A model generated the notes under the pieces. That model did not search any database. It saw only the letters and a list, made by a program, of their open reading frames with translations, and had not been told where the DNA came from. From Pseudoruminococcus massiliensis (GTDB lineage: Bacteria; Bacillota; Clostridia; Oscillospirales; Acutalibacteraceae), in NCBI RefSeq assembly GCF_900291955.1, contig NZ_OLMR01000001.1:372001-436000 (forward strand): a DNA stretch of 64,000 nucleotides, in the 5' to 3' direction. A program made the position numbers and the translations under genes. Each line of letters starts with the position of its first letter. The first letter of the stretch is position 1. Of this stretch, positions 60,428 through 64,000 are shown piece after piece.

Positions 60428-60823
60428 TTATTCATCATTTTTATCATTTGTTTTCGACATAAATTCTTTTGTAAAGACTTTAATAGCCTCAAAGGTTTCT
60501 GCACTTATAACATGCTCTATTCTGCAAGCATCCTCAACAGCAGTTTCTTCATTGACACCAAGACGCATAAGCCAAGTAGAAATCCACTTATGACGCTCAT
60601 ACATAGTTTCAGCAATTTTTTTTCCTTTATCAGTAAGGGTTATATATCCGTCGCTGTCAACATTAACATAGCCATTCTCACGAAGATTTTTCATAGCAAC
60701 ACTGACACTTGGCTTTGAGAAACCAAGCTCATTTGCAATATCAATAGAGCGAACATAAGGATTTTTAATTCTTAACATTAGTATAGTTTCGAGATAATTT
60801 TCTGCGGATTCGTGAATTCTCAA
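60428..60823 (-). CDS. DtxR/MntR-family metalloregulator
   Basis: The 131-residue regulator has an N-terminal winged HTH (IHESAENYLETILML, then VRSIDIANELGFSKPSVSVAMKNL in parts) and a metal-binding dimerisation domain containing H-type ligands (YERHKWISTWL, ACRIEHVIS). There is no SH3-like third domain, so it is MntR-like in size. A GTG at 60832 overlaps GAGGTG; the TTG at 60823 has proper SD spacing and matches the family start. It could bind the TTAG/CTAA sites in the feo cluster; this is inference. Confidence 0.9.
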   Translation of the reverse strand: MRIHESAENYLETILMLRIKNPYVRSIDIANELGFSKPSVSVAMKNLRENGYVNVDSDGYITLTDKGKKIAETMYERHKWISTWLMRLGVNEETAVEDACRIEHVISAETFEAIKVFTKEFMSKTNDKNDE

Positions 60824-60908
60824 TCTTCCCACCTCTGGTAGTGTAAAATTTTATAGATTATTTTTATTATTTTAACATAATTTTATGCAGTATTCAAGTA
60901 TAAATTAT

Positions 60909-60950
60909 TAAAAACGAAATGGAGCAGTACAAAACGAACTGCTCCACTTC
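60909..60950 (-). terminator. hpf terminator
   Basis: GAAATGGAGCAGT / ACTGCTCCACTTC with CGTTTTTAAT on the minus strand. Confidence 0.82.
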
Positions 60951-60968
60951 ATTCAGTTTAAATTTTTA

Positions 60969-61508
60969 TTATTCACCATCTGGCTCAAGAAGTCCATATG
61001 TGCCGTCATTTCTTCTATAAACAACATTAATTTCGTTTGTATCGCCATTTCTGAACATATAGAACTGATGTCCGATAAGGTTCATTTCAAGAATAGCCTC
61101 ATCAACTGTCTGTGGCTTAACAGGGAAACGCTTTGTTCTGACAACCTTATATTCTTCCTCAGTAGCTTCACTCTCAGTTTCGCCAACTGGAGCAAAATAT
61201 TGGTCAATAGAATCTGCACGCAGACGCTTGCTAAGCTTAGCCTTATTCTTTCTGATTTGACCGCCCAAAATATCGACAACGCTGTCAAGTGCATCGTTCA
61301 TTTCTGATGCTGAACTCTCTGCACGATAAAGCATTCCATTATCTCTAATAGTAACCTCGACTACTTGGCGATTCTTTTCAACTGTTACAGTAACAGTGAC
61401 ATTTGCTTCTTCACTGAAAATACGCTCAAATTTGCCGAGCTTCTTGTTTACACGCTCTTTAAAATTATCTTTTAGTGTGACCTTTCTTCCAACGATATTA
61501 ACATTCAT
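60969..61508 (-). CDS. hpf: Ribosome hibernation promoting factor (long form)
   Basis: This 179-residue long HPF has an N-terminal S30AE domain (about 1-100, MNVNIVGRKVTLKDNFKERV) that blocks the decoding centre. A linker leads to the C-terminal dimerisation domain (about 120-179, FPVKPQTVDEAILEMNLIGH with GHQFYMFRN) that joins two 70S particles. The ATG at 61508 follows GGAGGCAC. Confidence 0.96.
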   Translation of the reverse strand: MNVNIVGRKVTLKDNFKERVNKKLGKFERIFSEEANVTVTVTVEKNRQVVEVTIRDNGMLYRAESSASEMNDALDSVVDILGGQIRKNKAKLSKRLRADSIDQYFAPVGETESEATEEEYKVVRTKRFPVKPQTVDEAILEMNLIGHQFYMFRNGDTNEINVVYRRNDGTYGLLEPDGE

Positions 61509-61626
61509 ACTTAGTGCCTCCTTGATTAATCATTAGGACCTTTGCTAAGATGATTATATCACAATAAACAAAAAAAATAAAGCATTTTTTTAAAAATTAT
61601 CAGAAAGTTATTAAATTTATCATAAA

Positions 61627-62790
61627 TTATGAATTTATGAACTTGCCTCCTGCTATAACAGCCTTTGGCTTTTTCATAACATCAAGTGGAGAATCGTTAA
61701 AGAGTACAATATCAGCATCTTTTCCGATTTCTATTGAACCTACTCTGTTATATATCTTACAAATCTTTGCAGCAGTTGATGTAATTGCACGAATAGCGTC
61801 ATATTCGTCCATACCCTCACGAACTGCAACAGCCGCTGTCAATGGCAAAAATTGAATCGGTGTTTCTGGGTGGTCAGTAATAATAGCAGTCTTAATGCCA
61901 TTGTTGCTCATTATTCCAGTTGCCGCTCTGCTAAGATTTTTCAGTTCAGGCTTACTTCTATCCGTCATATAAGGACCTGCAAGAACTGGAATATTTTCCT
62001 CTTTAAGCTCATCAAGAATCATATATCCCTCTGTTGCGTGAACTAATACTAAATCAAGATTAAATTCCTTGGCAATGCGTATAGCTGTAAAAATATCATC
62101 TGCCCTATGTGCGTGGAAATGTGCAGGAATTTTTCTCTCTAAAAGTGGAATCAAAGCCTCGCATTTTGCATCATATTCTGGCTCGTCAAGCTCATCATCG
62201 TTCTGTGCCTTTGCCTTATCTTCCATATAGCGTTTAGCCTTGTATAAGGTTTCTCGGATAAGTGCCGCAGTAGCCATTCTTGTAACTGGCATCTGACTTT
62301 TATCATTATAAACACTCTTAGGATTTTCTCCAAGGGCAAATTTCATAGCCGCTGGAGCAGCTACAATCATTTTGTCGATACGCTTGCCATAGGTTTTGAT
62401 TGCGGCAAATTCTCCCGCAATCGGATTTGCACTTCCTGGTCCTGTCAGAATGGTTGTTATTCCACCCTCTAAAGCCTCCTCAAAGCCACGGTCAAATGGA
62501 TTTATAGCGTCAATCGCACGAAGCTGTGGTGTAATCGGGTCTGTTGATTCGTTTCCGTCATCACCCTCAAAGCAAAGTCCGTCCTCAAACATACCTAAGT
62601 GTGTATGTCCGTCTATAAAACCTGGATAAGCACTTGCACCATCAGCATCTATAAGTTCATCACCACTTGGAGCATAACTCAGCATATCCCCTACTTCAAA
62701 AATTTTTCCATCTTTAATTTTTATGTAGCCATTTTCTATGATAGTATCTTCATCATTCATTGTGAAAATTTTTGCATTTATTATATCCAT
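61627..62790 (-). CDS. Amidohydrolase (imidazolonepropionase-like)
   Basis: This 387-residue metal-dependent hydrolase has the metal-binding DGHTHLG (about 58-64), ITTILTGPGSANPIAGEFA, the histidine pair in PAHFHAHRADD (about 220-230), LVHATEGY and the catalytic Asp in TDHPETP. N- and C-terminal strands form the composite sandwich domain. The substrate is unknown; members act on cyclic amides or isoaspartyl compounds. The ATG at 62790 follows GGGGG; two earlier in-frame starts lack an SD. Confidence 0.85.
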   Translation of the reverse strand: MDIINAKIFTMNDEDTIIENGYIKIKDGKIFEVGDMLSYAPSGDELIDADGASAYPGFIDGHTHLGMFEDGLCFEGDDGNESTDPITPQLRAIDAINPFDRGFEEALEGGITTILTGPGSANPIAGEFAAIKTYGKRIDKMIVAAPAAMKFALGENPKSVYNDKSQMPVTRMATAALIRETLYKAKRYMEDKAKAQNDDELDEPEYDAKCEALIPLLERKIPAHFHAHRADDIFTAIRIAKEFNLDLVLVHATEGYMILDELKEENIPVLAGPYMTDRSKPELKNLSRAATGIMSNNGIKTAIITDHPETPIQFLPLTAAVAVREGMDEYDAIRAITSTAAKICKIYNRVGSIEIGKDADIVLFNDSPLDVMKKPKAVIAGGKFINS

Positions 62791-62848
62791 AAAAACCCCC
62801 ATATTTAGAAACACGCAAGAAATAATCCTGCGTGTCGCTAAAATCAAA

Positions 62849-63079
62849 TTATTTTCTTTTCTTGTTTTTGGCTTTTTCTTTATCTTCTTTTCTATCTCTC
62901 ATTTCAAGAAGAATTGCTATAATTTTTACAACAGCCCAGCCAAAGCTAAAGGTTATTACCTGAGTTATTATCATTTCTAATGACCAGCCGAGCAGTAATC
63001 CAACTACAACTACAAGAATTGCCAAAACAACAACATAGCATATAAGTTCAATAATAAAATTTCTTATAGCTCTTTTCAT
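62849..63079 (-). CDS. Small membrane protein
   Basis: The 76-residue protein has two membrane segments (about 8-30, IIELICYVVVLAILVVVVGLL, and 35-58, MIITQVITFSFGWAVVKIIAIL) and a highly basic tail (EMRDRKEDKEKAKNKKRK). No family is recognised with certainty. The ATG at 63079 follows GAGGT. It lies between hisE and the amidohydrolase on the same strand. A hairpin ACACGCA/TGCGTGT (about 62811-62836) follows it. Confidence 0.7.
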   Translation of the reverse strand: MKRAIRNFIIELICYVVVLAILVVVVGLLLGWSLEMIITQVITFSFGWAVVKIIAILLEMRDRKEDKEKAKNKKRK

Positions 63080-63110
63080 AAGTAAACCTCAGTTCTTAAT
63101 CCTCACAAAA

Positions 63111-63440
63111 TCAGGTGTTCTTATCTACCTGATGAAATTGCTTGAGATTGCCTGTTTTGTTGCTTCTCTTATCAAGCTCTGCCATAACATCTTCAACAGC
63201 GATTCCCTGGTCAACCATCATAACGAAAAGGTGATAGATAAGGTCTGAAATTTCGAGAACTGTTTCAGAATTATCGCCATTCTTTGCAGCAATAATTGTT
63301 TCACTGCATTCTTCGCCAACCTTTTTAAGAATCTTATCTAAGCCCTTATCAAAAAGATAGCAAGTATAAGAACCCTCTTGCTTATTAGACTTTCTATCAA
63401 GAATTGTTTCGTAAAGTTCCTTTAATGTATCATTTGTCAT
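63111..63440 (-). CDS. hisE: Phosphoribosyl-ATP pyrophosphatase
   Basis: This 109-residue MazG-like all-alpha enzyme hydrolyses phosphoribosyl-ATP to phosphoribosyl-AMP, the second step of histidine synthesis. Metal-binding motif KVGEECSETIIAAKNGD (about 39-55) and EISDLIYHLFVMMVDQG are present. The ATG at 63440 has GAGAGG upstream with slightly long spacing. It follows hisI on the same strand as a separate gene rather than the common hisIE fusion. Confidence 0.95.
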   Translation of the reverse strand: MTNDTLKELYETILDRKSNKQEGSYTCYLFDKGLDKILKKVGEECSETIIAAKNGDNSETVLEISDLIYHLFVMMVDQGIAVEDVMAELDKRSNKTGNLKQFHQVDKNT

Positions 63441-63494
63441 TTTAATCATACCTCTCATTATATTTTTAAGGGCTTAAAACCCACAAAAAACTTT

Positions 63495-63827
63495 TTATAG
63501 CAAATCTCTAAAGAAACAGCTATGACTTCCCGTATGACAAGCCGCTCCAGTTTGTTCAACAGTTACAAGCAATGTATCCTTGTCGCAGTCGCCCTTGATA
63601 GAGATAACCCTCTGAAGATGTCCAGAAGTTGCACCCTTATTCCAAAGCTCTTGTCTTGAACGGCTATAAAACCATGTATAGCCTGTTTCAAAGGTCTTAC
63701 GCATGGATTCACGATTCATATATGCAAGCATAAGAACCTCGCCTGTATCTTTTTCCTGAATTATCGCAGGAATAAGCTCAGATTTCTGAAAATAATCATC
63801 TATAAAATCAAGATTGCTGGTAGTCAT
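63495..63827 (-). CDS. hisI: Phosphoribosyl-AMP cyclohydrolase
   Basis: This 110-residue zinc enzyme opens the purine ring of phosphoribosyl-AMP. Motifs [21 protein letters not shown] (in parts), GDCDKDTLL and [10 protein letters not shown] are present with the three zinc cysteines. The ATG at 63827 lies inside the hisA reading frame, 20 bases before its stop, so translation is coupled. AAAGGGTG serves as SD. Confidence 0.96.
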   Translation of the reverse strand: MTTSNLDFIDDYFQKSELIPAIIQEKDTGEVLMLAYMNRESMRKTFETGYTWFYSRSRQELWNKGATSGHLQRVISIKGDCDKDTLLVTVEQTGAACHTGSHSCFFRDLL

Positions 63828-64000
63828 AGCTTGCACCCTTTCCTTTGTTTTCGGCAGCATTGGCAATTTCAACAGCCGCTCTTAAATCAAGACTTCCCGA
63901 ATAAATGGACTTTCCGCAGATTGCACCATAAACATCAAGGTCAGTAAGATTGATAATATCCTTGAGGTTAGCAACACCGCCAGAAGCAATAATTCTGCAA
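63808..64000 (-). CDS. hisA: Phosphoribosylformimino-5-aminoimidazole carboxamide ribotide isomerase (3' end only)
   Basis: The C-terminal 63 residues of HisA are in the window: [16 protein letters not shown], the phosphate-binding loop, then [21 protein letters not shown]. The gene runs off the right edge. It overlaps hisI by 20 bases, with the order hisA-hisI-hisE as in typical Firmicute his operons. Confidence 0.93.
   Translation of the reverse strand, partial: CRIIASGGVANLKDIINLTDLDVYGAICGKSIYSGSLDLRAAVEIANAAENKGKGASYDYQQS

Overview
The window is an AT-rich chromosomal segment of a spore-forming, starch-degrading Gram-positive bacterium, most likely a Ruminococcus-like member of the Oscillospiraceae/Ruminococcaceae. 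The reasons are a T-box leader, an L27 with an N-terminal extension next to the Prp protease, an orphan SpoVAD, a cotJABC spore-coat operon, SD-rich genes with TTG starts, and two very large secreted multidomain alpha-amylases with CBM26 modules. The species cannot be fixed from the sequence alone. No rRNA, tRNA or CRISPR array was seen.

Layout. 0-2.5 kb: T-box-controlled ilvBN. 2.8-7.8 kb: a CarD-like regulator, then an iron-uptake cluster (feoA-feoA-feoB, a Cys-rich FeoB-associated protein and an HMA-domain protein). 7.8-8.8 kb: rplU-prp-rpmA behind an L21 leader. 8.9-21 kb, mostly minus strand: ClpE-like unfoldase, pgsA, cvpA, rpsT, a TagH-like ATPase, pduL (plus strand), a PAP2 phosphatase, spoVAD, obgE, a MoxR-like ATPase and hslO. 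21-23.4 kb: GNAT, Vat-like acetyltransferase, methyltransferase and a YerC-type regulator. 23.5-27.4 kb: a small accessory island with an isolated phage-type holin/GH25 lysis cassette, an XRE regulator facing a 24-bp palindrome, a membrane protein and a broken gene. 27.5-30.3 kb: cotJABC, then a preQ1-type riboswitch with a QueL-like radical SAM enzyme and a YhhQ-type queuosine-precursor transporter. 30.3-32 kb: an intracellular GH13 glucosidase.

32.5-36.6 kb is the most distinctive locus. A cobalamin riboswitch with its own terminator precedes a sortase-anchored DUF4430 protein, a membrane protein that joins an alpha/alpha-toroid (prenyltransferase/transcobalamin-like) domain to a second DUF4430 domain, and an ECF-transporter T component. 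It looks like a bacterial cell-surface corrinoid-capture system built from the same two folds as animal intrinsic factor and transcobalamin. 36.7-42 kb: mrnC, a UgtP-like glycosyltransferase and the pantothenate genes panB, panC and panD. 42-44.5 kb: a tandem array of DUF3592-like membrane proteins, two of them broken. 44.6-54.2 kb: yebC and two secreted alpha-amylases whose last three 94-residue repeats are shared almost verbatim. 54.9-59.1 kb: a MacB/FtsX-type ABC exporter. 59.6-64 kb: a formate/nitrite-type channel, a DtxR-family regulator, hpf, an amidohydrolase, and the end of the histidine operon (hisA partial, hisI, hisE).

A dispersed intergenic repeat runs through the window. It is a mosaic of short perfect hairpins bounded by imperfect terminal inverted repeats. 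Two near-full-length copies (about 300 bp, opposite orientations) lie at 7.0 and 37.1 kb, with partial or decayed copies at 2.5, 17.2, 37.4, 39.1 and 59.2-59.5 kb. It carries no gene and looks like a MITE-type element.
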